From Haloarcula amylovorans (lineage in GTDB: Archaea > Halobacteriota > Halobacteria > Halobacteriales > Haloarculaceae), in contig NZ_SRIF01000007.1 of the NCBI RefSeq assembly GCF_004681185.1, forward strand, positions 108,463-172,462: a DNA stretch of 64,000 nucleotides, given 5' to 3'. The notes below the pieces were generated by a model, which was not told where the DNA came from, did no database searches, and saw only the letters and a program-made list of their open reading frames with translations. A program made the position numbers and the translations under genes. Of this stretch, positions 26,410-34,130 are shown piece by piece. Numbering within the stretch: the first letter of the stretch is position 1; each line of letters begins with the position of its first letter.

Positions 26410-27080
26410 CACCGTTGCGAGTGTTGCGAGTGTTACCTTCCTTTATATAACACACCCCCTCCGTTTTGCGAGTGTTCCTCGCCACAGAGAATGTAACCAC
26501 CGAGGAACCCACTCTATCGTGCAGTAATTACTGCGGATTGCGATCTGTTCTAGTATCTAGTAAGTTGGATGCTGTTGTTTATTATTATATTAACGTTTAC
26601 GCTAGTACTAGTTATAGCCGGTAAGTTAGAACGAGATAATCACTCGCTGTATGCCGACTTACTCTCTATAGAGGGGTAGTTCAGTTGAACTACCCCTCAG
26701 TCTTTAAGTCAAATCCAAAATCTGCTCAAGAGTTGTCGGAGACAATTTTTGAGAAGAACACTCGCAAAACGGTGTGTGTGTCCTTTATATACCACCGGAA
26801 CACTCGCAACGGTGGTGTCTGATGTCTAGTGTAGAGGCAACTTCTTTCTGCCATCCTTTGGCTTGTTTTGTTGTCTCTTCCACAGGTAGATATGCCGATA
26901 AACGGGCTGTAGCCTCTATCAGAACACTCGCAAAACGGTGTCCCCCGACTATATTTCTCGTCTCAATGTCAGATCTGCACAGACTTCTATTCTACAATCT
27001 AAATATTTTAGTATTCTCTGCTAGCATGAATTTTGTACATCTAGACCTCAGGTAGTGATTAAACACTCGCAAAACGGTGT
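26410..27080. other. Predicted replication origin with inverted ORB-like repeats
   Basis: Copies of AACACTCGCAAAACGGTG lie at 26757-26775, 26799-26815 (variant with CAACGGTG), 26923-26940 and 27062-27080. Inverted copies (CACCGTTGCGAGTGTT and CCGTTTTGCGAGTGTT) lie at 26410-26425 and 26461-26476, next to the orc1 start. Between the two sets is an A/T-rich stretch (about 26520-26660), a candidate unwinding element. Repeats inverted around A/T-rich DNA beside orc1/cdc6 are the standard layout of haloarchaeal origins. No gene is supported here; the 93-codon plus-strand frame at 26774 is repeat-derived. Confidence 0.85.
26671..26698. repeat. Perfect 13-bp-arm palindrome inside the origin
   Basis: GAGGGGTAGTTCA, a 2-bp GT centre and TGAACTACCCCTC form a perfect 28-bp inverted repeat between the A/T-rich stretch and the first plus-strand ORB-like copy. 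It could extrude as a cruciform or bind a dimeric protein. Confidence 0.7.
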
Positions 27081-27185
27081 CTCCGTTAGACTCTCGTCAA
27101 AACCAGTTCAAGATTCATCCTGTCGATCGCGATTCGCGATTTCTCAAACCGCGCTCAGATAGCGAGCTAGCGGTGCAGAGTTCAA

Positions 27186-27527
27186 AGCAGCTCTCTCAGT
27201 TCGTTTGCGCTGTCTGCCGCCGGTGTTCTCTCGGAGCGGGTCGAGATCGACGTTGATGCCGATGACGGGAAGCTTCGATTCTGCGCCGACGGTGGTATCG
27301 ATAGCGTGGTCTACCGCCCTCAATCCCAGGAACTGATTGCGTTCGAGCCTGCCGACGCACTGGCGCGGCTCGGGACGAGTCACCTCCGCACCATCGACCA
27401 TGCCCTGCCGGGCGAGGCCCCTCGTAAGCGAGAGGTGGGCCAGCACAATCCTGTGCATCTCAGTGTGCCATTCCCCGACGCCGAGGGTGTCTGTCAGTTC
27501 ATGGTCGCACCGACGCTGCCGACCTGA
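27186..27527 (+). pseudogene. PCNA-like sliding clamp remnant (C-terminal half)
   Basis: One plus-strand frame encodes LSAAGVLSERVEIDVDADDGKL, RFCADGGIDSVVYRP, ELIAFEPADALARLG, RTIDHALPGEAP, then NPVHLSVPFPDAEGVCQFMVAPT. In order, these match the second half of haloarchaeal PCNA: a VDADE strand, AEGDTD, the ELI loop, the interdomain AIPGDAEV segment, PVKLHF and the final FMLAPRI. No start codon or first domain is found. The frame probably belongs to a divergent element-borne clamp that lost its N-terminus. It lies just beyond the origin repeats. Confidence 0.55.
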
Positions 27528-27569
27528 CTGCGCTCTCCGCTGGAAGCTCCGGACACAGTGGTGTGTTGC

Positions 27570-27609
27570 TAACCAACAAATCCGTGGATAGCTCGCTGAC
27601 TGTTAGTTA
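27570..27609. promoter_or_regulatory. TAACCAACA / TGTTAGTTA pair
   Basis: TAACCAACA (27570-27578) and TGTTAGTTA (27601-27609), one mismatch from the complement, face each other across 22 bp upstream of the gene at 27666. The same pair occurs at 30175-30234 and 37130-37168. Confidence 0.4.
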
Positions 27610-27618
27610 GCTTTCTGT

Positions 27619-27639
27619 CCCCCTGCCGAAGTGAGGGGG
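27619..27639 (+). promoter_or_regulatory. C-rich/G-rich leader hairpin
   Basis: TTTCTG followed by CCCCC, a short loop and GGGGGC lies 26 bp before the ATG at 27666. A similar block lies before the gene at 28568. It would form a stable RNA hairpin if transcribed. Confidence 0.45.
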
Positions 27640-27665
27640 CAACCTCTTGAAACATCATAGACAAG

Positions 27666-27908
27666 ATGATTCCAGAGTACGAACGATTCGAGCGTCGCCA
27701 ACTAGCCATCGACCGTGACACAGGAACGGATTCACTCTGTATCGACGAGTCACTCGCACACGAGCTTGTCGAGGACCTCCGTGCTGCGGGAGTTGTCGAC
27801 GTCATCCCAGAGGAGCAGCTGCTTACTCACTCGCCGTCAGGAGAAGTGTTCGAGTCGAATCAAGCGCTCGCGTACTTTCATGCGGGCTGGGAGGCTGCAA
27901 GCGAGTAG
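27666..27908 (+). CDS. Small acidic plasmid protein (function unknown)
   Basis: An 80-residue acidic protein (FERRQLAIDRDTGTDSLCID, then ESLAHELVEDLRAAGVVDVIPEEQLL) predicted mainly alpha-helical with no catalytic motif. Coding character is good, with haloarchaeal Asp/Glu bias. It has an operator-like pair and a leader hairpin upstream. No function is assigned. Confidence 0.6.
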   Translation: MIPEYERFERRQLAIDRDTGTDSLCIDESLAHELVEDLRAAGVVDVIPEEQLLTHSPSGEVFESNQALAYFHAGWEAASE

Positions 27909-27999
27909 CCTTGCTACGTTTCTCTCACAGCTAACGTATTGTCTCGGAATGTTAAATCACCGAAGTATTTATATTTATGTATATTAATTAGGTAGGTTG

Positions 28000-28335
28000 A
28001 TGGGGAAGAGTGTCTCACGGGGTGTGCTGGGAGCATCGAATATGGACAGGGTCCTCGATATGTTCGCCAAGCGCCAGCGGCGCTTGATTCTGTTTGCTCT
28101 CCAAGATGGAGCGACGAAACACGAGTCTGACTTCGTGTTTCGCGGCGCAGACAGCGAGGACGATCCACAGCTCCAGCTGATCCATACTCACCTCCCAAAG
28201 CTGGCTGAGGCGGGCTATATCGAGTGGCACCGGGAAACTGGCGAGGTCTCGAAGGGACCTCGGTACGACGAGATCGAGCCGCTTCTTGATTTGATTGAAA
28301 ATCACGCAGACGAACTGCCGCCTAATTGGCCTTAA
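28000..28335 (+). CDS. Winged-helix-like small regulator
   Basis: A 111-residue protein from the ATG at 28000; a strong A/T-rich TATA region (TATTTATATTTA, 27966-27977) lies about 27 bp upstream, implying a leaderless start. The core DMFAKRQRRLILFALQDGA, followed by IHTHLPKLAEAGYIEWHRET and GPRYDEIEPLLDLI, is a haloarchaeal ArsR/DUF7344-type winged helix. It probably acts as a transcription regulator of the element; the targets are unknown. An internal ATG at 28042 is an alternative. Confidence 0.68.
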   Translation: MGKSVSRGVLGASNMDRVLDMFAKRQRRLILFALQDGATKHESDFVFRGADSEDDPQLQLIHTHLPKLAEAGYIEWHRETGEVSKGPRYDEIEPLLDLIENHADELPPNWP

Positions 28336-28513
28336 CTTGTCTTCAGGAAGACCGAGAAACGGTTGCTTCCTATCCTATTGAGGGATCTACTTCTTCCGCT
28401 AGCAATGCGTCCAGGTAATTGCTTGATTAGTTTGAGTCCGTACTGATCGTTCTCTATTCAGCAGCAGCGCCGCATCTCTCACCGGTAATACGCGCAACAG
28501 CGTGGATTTTCTG

Positions 28514-28537
28514 CCCCCCCGAGGGAGGTGCGGGGGC
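28514..28537 (+). promoter_or_regulatory. C-rich/G-rich leader hairpin
   Basis: TTTTCTG, a run of seven C, then GAGGGAGGTGC and GGGGGC lies 31 bp before the ATG at 28568. It resembles the hairpin at 27619-27639 in sequence and spacing, although the genes are unrelated. Confidence 0.45.
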
Positions 28538-28567
28538 GTACCTGAGAGTGCGTCCCGATACAGACCA

Positions 28568-29428
28568 ATGGCGACGATCCAAACTGACATTTCCGACGCA
28601 GCGGCGGATAGCCAGCAAACCACGCACTCTTTCGACGATTCAGATACCCGAGCCGACGACATGCGCGACCAGCTCGATGCATGGGTCGAGGACCTCGCCG
28701 ATCTGACCGACGAGGCTCAGGCTAGCGAGCAGTTCCAGCAGTGGCTCGAAGTCCAGAGCAAGTTCCACGATTACTCGGCCCGGAACACGCTACTCATCCA
28801 GTTGCAGTGTCCCAATGCGACCAAGGTCGCCGGGTACAATACGTGGCAAGCAGAGTTCGACCGGCACGTCCAGCAAGGCGAAGATGCGATCTGGATCTGG
28901 GCACCGATCATCACCAACAAATGTCCCGAGTGTGGCAACTCGCCATCCTATCACGCAAATACGGAGTGTGAGTACAACGAAACCGAACCTGACGAGTGGT
29001 CACGCGGGTTGGTTGGGTTTCGGCCAACCAGCGTGTTCGATATCTCCCAGACCGAGGGTGAGCCGTTGCCCGACCTCGAAACCGAAGCCTATGGTGATGC
29101 AAATGGGCTTGTCGAAGAACTGTTGGCCGCGACCAACGCTATCGGTGTGGATGCAATTATCGTCGCTCCCGACCAGTGGGAGCACGGCTCGGCACGTGGG
29201 GTGTGTGAACGGCGGAGTCTGACAACGACAAACCCGGTCGTGGAGGTAATCGACCGTGAGAATCGGGCGGATCTTGCGAGTACGCTCATCCACGAGTTCG
29301 CCCACGCGGCCATGCACTCTGCGGACGCCCTTGAGGAGTTCGAACAGTTGCTCGCCAAGTACGAAGCGGAGTACGGCGACCAAATGCGAACAATCCAGCC
29401 GACCTGGAATGGCAAGGGCGACGCCTAG
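28568..29428 (+). CDS. ArdC-like / ImmA-IrrE (DUF955)-type metallopeptidase, C-terminally shortened
   Basis: A 286-residue protein. The N-terminal part (DQLDAWVEDLADLTDEAQAS, then FHDYSARNTLLIQLQCP and VAGYNTWQ) is the ArdC-like ssDNA-binding domain. CPECGNSPSYHANTEC is a small zinc ribbon. The peptidase helix IHEFAHAAMH carries the HExxH zinc motif at His242-Glu243-His246. ArdC proteins are plasmid anti-restriction factors acting on entry of single-stranded DNA. Family members usually continue for about 100 residues with a further zinc-ligand Glu; here the sequence after the motif soon turns into an unusual tail (MRTIQPTWNGKGDA), so the end may be truncated or recombined. The start is set by ATG spacing to the leader hairpin. 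Confidence 0.72.
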   Translation: MATIQTDISDAAADSQQTTHSFDDSDTRADDMRDQLDAWVEDLADLTDEAQASEQFQQWLEVQSKFHDYSARNTLLIQLQCPNATKVAGYNTWQAEFDRHVQQGEDAIWIWAPIITNKCPECGNSPSYHANTECEYNETEPDEWSRGLVGFRPTSVFDISQTEGEPLPDLETEAYGDANGLVEELLAATNAIGVDAIIVAPDQWEHGSARGVCERRSLTTTNPVVEVIDRENRADLASTLIHEFAHAAMHSADALEEFEQLLAKYEAEYGDQMRTIQPTWNGKGDA

Positions 29429-29552
29429 ACGTTCTATTGCTTTGTGGACTCTGTGAAGCCCTCCTCTTCAGATACTATTTGAGATGAAACAGCTGTTAGA
29501 GAGAACGTGCGTACAGTGCAACCTTTTTGTCTGCCAGTAGAGAGGAGACAAT

Positions 29553-29720
29553 ATGGAGAAGACAGAGGCAGAGCTTCTTGGCGTGCAGTTGACGCTCGTA
29601 GGTCTGCTTCTCATAGTCTTCTTCGAGGGAGTCTTTCCGTATCCGTTTGTGGGACTGGTATTCGGTGCTGTGGGAACATCCGTCTTCCTGACCGCACTTG
29701 TTTCGGACACTTGGCCGTGA
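29553..29720 (+). CDS. Two-helix small membrane protein
   Basis: A 55-residue frame starting MEKTEAELLGVQLTLVG with two hydrophobic segments (LTLVGLLLIVFF and FVGLVFGAVGTSVFLTALV). A purine-rich GAGAGGAGA lies 7-15 bp before the ATG and could be a Shine-Dalgarno. The pattern (acidic N-terminus, two helices, short tail) is common among haloarchaeal small membrane proteins. The function is unknown. Confidence 0.5.
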   Translation: MEKTEAELLGVQLTLVGLLLIVFFEGVFPYPFVGLVFGAVGTSVFLTALVSDTWP

Positions 29721-29813
29721 TAGCTAAGACCGCTGTATTGACTATACTGGGTCAGGATCTATCATCTGCTAAGGATTTAAACGAAGTCTATTGTTTAGCA
29801 AGGTCGAGTAGAA

Positions 29814-30170
29814 CTACGCCGGCTCGACCGGCCCGATATATTGGCTCTTGATCTGCTCGCCTTCTCGCCACAGCAGGTAGTAGTAACTCCGGCCATCGAT
29901 GAGTTTCGTCGTCAGCGTTCCTTTTCCCGAGGGGACGTCTGCTTTGTCACGGGCAAGCTCAAGTGCCTCATCCCAATCCTCGTCATCATCCCATCTATCA
30001 GGGGCCTCTATGTATGGCTTGTCTTCGGACACTTGCTCGCCGTCGAGAGCCGTCACCAGCGCTTCGATTGCGACGACTGCGTCCGCATGGACTGTCTCTA
30101 GGTGCTCGTCATCAGTGTCAATCTCTTGCAGCGTCTCCAGTGCTCGCTTTGCTCGGTCAGTGTCGTTCAT
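29814..30170 (-). CDS. Hypothetical acidic plasmid protein
   Basis: A 118-residue protein. A helical acidic N-terminal half (RAKRALETLQEIDTDDEHLE) is followed by GKGTLTTKLIDGRSYYYLLW and REGEQIKSQYIGPV. The latter pattern (Y-Y-Y-L-x-W-R-x-G...Y-I-G) occurs in small plasmid-associated proteins that bind nucleic acid or act as antitoxin-like partners, but no function is proven. An operator-like TAACCAACA lies 5 bp upstream of its ATG. Confidence 0.65.
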   Translation of the reverse strand: MNDTDRAKRALETLQEIDTDDEHLETVHADAVVAIEALVTALDGEQVSEDKPYIEAPDRWDDDEDWDEALELARDKADVPSGKGTLTTKLIDGRSYYYLLWREGEQIKSQYIGPVEPA

Positions 30171-30174
30171 GCGC

Positions 30175-30234
30175 TAACCAACACAATCTGGTCACATAGA
30201 CGTTATGACGTATTTTATTGCTCAATGTTGGTTA
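30175..30234. promoter_or_regulatory. TAACCAACA / TGTTGGTTA pair
   Basis: Perfect inverted copies TAACCAACA (30175-30183) and TGTTGGTTA (30226-30234) flank the promoter of the minus-strand gene ending at 29814, 42 bp apart (edge to edge). The minus-strand TATA-like CAATAAAATA lies between them. The left copy sits at the transcript start region. Confidence 0.5.
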
Positions 30235-30290
30235 GTTATTTACCCTGCCGAACCTTCCGTTATATATCTCAGGCGGGAGTAATACTGCTC

Positions 30291-30596
30291 ATGACATACG
30301 CGAACCATTCTAACGCTGTACTCGGCTTCACACTCAGTAGCTTCATCGCACTCTTGTTGATGGTCGTTGTCGCTGCCGTAGCAGATACATCTCTCGCTAT
30401 TTCGAGGAGTGGTCAGTTAGCCACTCTTCAGAGCGAAATCATCAGAACCGTTGCGGGATTCCTCATGCTCCTCGTCGGCGGTACAGGGGTTTTTGTGGCG
30501 TCCCTCTGGGCCTGTACGCCCCAACGATATACACAAAATTCGCTGTGTGTCGCTACGAGCCGACACTCCACAGTGGCTACTCGCCCAGCGGCGTGA
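30291..30596 (+). CDS. Small membrane protein, probably 3'-truncated
   Basis: A 101-residue frame from the ATG at 30291. Two hydrophobic segments (VLGFTLSSFIALLLMVVVAA and VAGFLMLLVGGTGVFVASLW) support a membrane protein; the residues after about 83 (TPQRYTQNSLCVATSRH) look non-native and overlap the 3' end of the decayed gene on the opposite strand. A recombination near 30515 may have cut the original C-terminus. The TATA-like TTATATAT lies 25-30 bp upstream. Confidence 0.5.
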   Translation: MTYANHSNAVLGFTLSSFIALLLMVVVAAVADTSLAISRSGQLATLQSEIIRTVAGFLMLLVGGTGVFVASLWACTPQRYTQNSLCVATSRHSTVATRPAA

Positions 30597-31395
30597 CATC
30601 GAACATCTGGAGATGGGACCGAAGCCGGGCGTAGGCACCCTCACCACTCCCGGAGGTCACACAGAACCGGTTCGGCCGAGCAGAGTGGGGGTCGCCACCG
30701 GCGTCTATCCAGTGCTCCATCGTGAACTCCTGTGCGTCAAGTTCGTCTTCGTCCGTTTGAAACAGCGCTACAACCACGGGCGTTCCGTGATTCTCGGCTC
30801 GATAGGCGGCCTCAACTGCCTCGTGGTCGGCGTCGAACCGTGTCCATCCCTCGAACGTCGCTGGCGGGTCCGCAGCGAACGCTTCGATTTCCCGGCGCTC
30901 TTTCGTTGCTTCGACGGCATCCCGCCACGCCTGCTCGATATCGTCGAACTGGGATTGTTCAATTCCCTATAGAGTTTCCATCTCGATACAATCGGCTGCC
31001 CACGCTAGCACCGTTTTGGCCTTCTTCGCTCGCACGTCGGACTCCCCATCCAGACAGCCGAAATTCCGCTCTCGGGGCGCCAGTGGAAATGCCATCCGCC
31101 GCCAGTAACCGGGATCGACCGCTCGGTCCTCGCCACGGCCGGGCGCCCACTCGGCCATCGACTGGCAAATGTCCTCGTGGTGATCGAAGCCGGTGCGCCG
31201 ACCAGCCACGGAGAGAATCTGTTCGCCGAGGTCGATTGTTCGCTCAGTCTCGTCGGCGGGCACTTCGTCGGGTCGCTCTATGTCGACGTAGAACGGAAGC
31301 CCATGTTCAGCTGCGATAGCTCGGTCAACGTCCCGTTTGATAGGTAGTTCATCAAGGAAGGTCAGTTCGACGCCGTCGGCTGTTTCAGCGTGCAT
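30577..31395 (-). pseudogene. Decayed plasmid protein, copy A
   Basis: From the ATG at 31395 the minus strand encodes MHAETADGVELTFLDELP, later YVDIERPDEVPADETERTID, SMAEWAPGR and PGYWRRM, then ends at an in-frame TAG after METL (about 30967). The frame resumes directly with GIEQSQFDDIEQAWRDAVEA, PPATFEGWTRFDADHEAV, and ends LDAQEFTMEHWIDAGGDPHS, ...HLQMFDV at 30577. A homolog with different stops lies at 34131-34955 in inverted orientation. The family is not recognised. A single stop in an otherwise open 272-codon frame suggests recent inactivation. Confidence 0.7.
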
Positions 31396-31565
31396 TTTGA
31401 AAATGCCTCCACTCGTTGGAGGCCGCACAAAATCGACGAGCAAGAAGAAATAGAGACGCTGTCGAAATCCTTGGGGTCGAATGTATTCACACCTTCGGCC
31501 GGTCAGTACAGGTGAGCTACTCACCGTGGGTGCTGATTTTCTCCCTGAGTTCTGTCAGAAACCAG

Positions 31566-31594
31566 CTGCTGAATATAGAGCATGTATTCAGCAG
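31566..31594. repeat. Inverted repeat CTGCTGAATA / TATTCAGCAG
   Basis: Ten-base arms separated by 9 bp form a perfect stem in the 786-bp gap between copy A and the HTH-10 gene. It may be a transcription-related hairpin or an insertion-sequence end. The gap also holds a 40-codon plus-strand fragment (about 31945-32073, EELGEPVYVTLAKVPVKES) of unknown family; nothing else is supported. Confidence 0.4.
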
Positions 31595-32181
31595 TCGGGC
31601 GCTGCTCTGAGGGTCCGTGATACGGTAGAGGGACAGAATGAGCGCGCGACTCGTCAGAGCTACGATTAAACTGACTCAGAACGAAGACGGCGCGCATCAA
31701 CGCTCTCTCGCGGCGTTCTCTGTGACGACTGTCGTCTCAATAGTCCCTACTCGCCAGCCTCACCGCTCCCACCCAGCGAGGCACAGACGGGAGAAAATCC
31801 ACGGACTCTTCCAAATCCGGCATAAAAAGGTTATACGAATAAGCTACAGGCCAATACGGTCACGGGTCGTTCACTCGGTCGTATGGCAGCGAGAACACGT
31901 GCCGACGATCGAGACAGAGCGACTGACCTAGACTACACCTCCCGGACGAGTACGCCGAGGAACTCGGCGAACCTGTCTATGTGACGTTGGCGAAGGTTCC
32001 GGTCAAAGAGTCGGCCAATCCCAGCGCTCCCGAACAGGCCAAGATTCATGCCAGGTACGATATGGAGGAATGAGCGTCGTTTCTCTGAAGATGCAGTACG
32101 AAAATGATGGTTCGTACCGAACATCGCAAAAACGGCCGCTTACGAAGGGCCATATACTCAAACCGCCTACCTCACGGAACG

Positions 32182-32847
32182 ATGACCGATATTAAAGCGG
32201 TTGTGCGAATCGAGCGTCCCGACATAGTGCTCACAGAGACAGTCACTCACGACCGAACTTCGAACGTCAGGTCAGTGTCAGAGGCAGGAACTGACCCAAC
32301 GTCGGGAAAGTTCTTCTATCGCGTAGAGTCATCTGACTTCTGCCAGTTCGAGGCCGGATTGCGGAACGACCATACCGTTGGAGAATTCGAACAGGTTATT
32401 GAAACCAGAGACGGGAAAGCAATCTATAGCTTCGAGTATACGGACGAAGCGAAGGTCTTCTCACCAGTCATCTCGACCGCGAACGGTGTTGTTCTCGACA
32501 TGGAGAACGACGAAAGCGCCTGGATATTTACAGTATGGATGCCCGAACGAACGAACCTGGCCAATCTCTGGGATCATGCACGACGGCACGACATCGACAT
32601 CGAGTTACTGCACGTGAACGAATACGCCAGTCTGGGTAATACCGACGCCGGGTTAACCGACAGTCAACGAGAGGCACTCCTCGTCGCGTTCGAAGCGGGG
32701 TACTTCGAAGAACCACGGAACGCAACTCTCGGCGAGGTCGCCGCTGAACTGGACATCTCTCAGCCAGCAGCCGGTGGTCTCCTTCGACGTGGAATTGAGC
32801 GACTCATCGTATCGTCCCTGACGGAGGACAGTGAACGGACTGACTGA
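32182..32847 (+). CDS. HTH-10 (Bat-type) transcription regulator
   Basis: A 221-residue protein from the ATG at 32182, with a TATA-like CATATACTC about 27 bp upstream. The N-terminal half is the GAF-like bacterioopsin-activator sensor fold; the C-terminus (LTDSQREALLVAFEAGYFEEPR, then TLGEVAAELDISQPAAGGLL) is the HTH-10 DNA-binding domain. These are common haloarchaeal one-component regulators. Its 3' end overlaps the start of an MFS transporter by 17 bp, so it probably controls that transporter. The effector is unknown. Confidence 0.88.
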   Translation: MTDIKAVVRIERPDIVLTETVTHDRTSNVRSVSEAGTDPTSGKFFYRVESSDFCQFEAGLRNDHTVGEFEQVIETRDGKAIYSFEYTDEAKVFSPVISTANGVVLDMENDESAWIFTVWMPERTNLANLWDHARRHDIDIELLHVNEYASLGNTDAGLTDSQREALLVAFEAGYFEEPRNATLGEVAAELDISQPAAGGLLRRGIERLIVSSLTEDSERTD

Positions 32848-34066
32848 CGATCGGAAATTCGACGACGATTCAGTGTGGCGCGGGACAACTATCACAGCCG
32901 GATGGCTGCTGCTCCTGTTCGTCGGTGCATACCTGATCACGCCAGCCAGTATCCTCCCGTTAGTGATGACCGACCTCGGCGTCACTGAAGCCACAGCGGC
33001 CGCACTCGTCTCGATGCCACAGGTCGCTGCAACAGTGATTGGTATCCCAGTCGGCATTTATCTAGACCGCGTCGAGACCCGCGCGACGGTTCCGGTTGCA
33101 GCAACCGTGCTGTTCATCGGCAGCACCGGTGACTGGTTCGCTGCGAGCGGGGGTACCGTCTCACTGTTGATTGCCTCGCGATTACTCGCCGGCGTCGGGA
33201 TGTTCGTGCTGTGGGTGACCTGTATCAATGTAGCGGCGAGTACGTTTCCACCGACCAGGCGGGCGACGGCGACATCGGTAATCATCTCCGGCTATCCGGC
33301 AGGATACGCGCTCGGACAACTGGGTGCGCCACGCGTCGCCGCGATCGTGGGCTGGCCGGGGGTATTTCCAGTCTTCGGCGTCGCGGTGCTGGTGATGTCG
33401 TTCGCCTTCTACGTCGCTGTCGGGCGCGTACCGCGGTCCCCCCCGTCTACGGAGCCGATGACGCTACTCGATTTCAGAAGGGTGATTTGGAACCGGAACG
33501 TGTGGGCGGTCCTCGTCGTCACGATTCTGGGCTGCTCGCTGTACATGGTGTTCAATTCGTGGATGCCGACGTACATCACCCGTCGGTTCGGCGTCTCGCT
33601 GGCAGAGAGCGGGACGTTCGTCGCGCTGTTTCCTGCGGTCGGAATTCTCGCCCGGCCGATTGGAGGATGGCTCTCGGACGCAGTGCTGGACCAACGACGA
33701 CGGCCCGTCTTCGGGGCCTCGTTCGTCGGAGCCACCGTACTCGCGGTCGCGATGTTCTACAGCACGACGATTGTGGTGCTGGTCGCGATACTCGTTCTCG
33801 CAGGGGTGTTCGTCCAGCTTCAGATCGGACTCATGTACCAGTCGGTTCAGGAATTTGTTGACCCCCGGGCTGCCGGGACGGCCGTTTCGCTCGCGAGCGT
33901 GGCTGGGTGGCTGGGGTCGTTCGTTGCACCCGTAGTGGCTGGAGAACTGGTCGCCACCACTGGAATCTACGCCGTCCTGTTCGTGTTCGCGGTCGGCCTC
34001 GGTCTGGCAGGAGGACTCACTGTCTGGCAGATGGCCGAGTCCGGCGAGTCGACAGCGCCAACCTGA
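32831..34066 (+). CDS. Major facilitator superfamily transporter
   Basis: A 411-residue membrane protein with about 12 hydrophobic helices, starting at a GTG inside the 3' end of the upstream regulator gene. The loop 2-3 motif is degenerate (GIYLDRVETR) and the central loop contains RVPRSPPSTEPMTLLDFRRV. It resembles the nitrate/cyanate/oxalate-formate branch (SWMPTYITRRFGVSLAESG, FPAVGILARPIGGWLSD). Substrate unknown; the linked HTH-10 regulator may sense it. Both genes lie between two inverted copies of a decayed plasmid gene, so they may have entered the element as a cassette. Confidence 0.85.
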   Translation: MNGLTDDRKFDDDSVWRGTTITAGWLLLLFVGAYLITPASILPLVMTDLGVTEATAAALVSMPQVAATVIGIPVGIYLDRVETRATVPVAATVLFIGSTGDWFAASGGTVSLLIASRLLAGVGMFVLWVTCINVAASTFPPTRRATATSVIISGYPAGYALGQLGAPRVAAIVGWPGVFPVFGVAVLVMSFAFYVAVGRVPRSPPSTEPMTLLDFRRVIWNRNVWAVLVVTILGCSLYMVFNSWMPTYITRRFGVSLAESGTFVALFPAVGILARPIGGWLSDAVLDQRRRPVFGASFVGATVLAVAMFYSTTIVVLVAILVLAGVFVQLQIGLMYQSVQEFVDPRAAGTAVSLASVAGWLGSFVAPVVAGELVATTGIYAVLFVFAVGLGLAGGLTVWQMAESGESTAPT

Positions 34067-34130
34067 TTGCACCCTCTACCTCTTGCACAATATCTATTAC
34101 AGATTTTAGACAGGTGGAGGCATTCTTCAG

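Noticed and set aside
25160..26512. Longer Orc1 start at 26512
   Set aside because: The extra 45 residues are encoded by the origin repeats; the ATG at 26377 gives the family's normal N-terminus.
26774..27055. 93-codon plus-strand frame in the origin
   Set aside because: It spans ORB-like repeats and A/T-rich DNA, has no acidic bias and no family resemblance.
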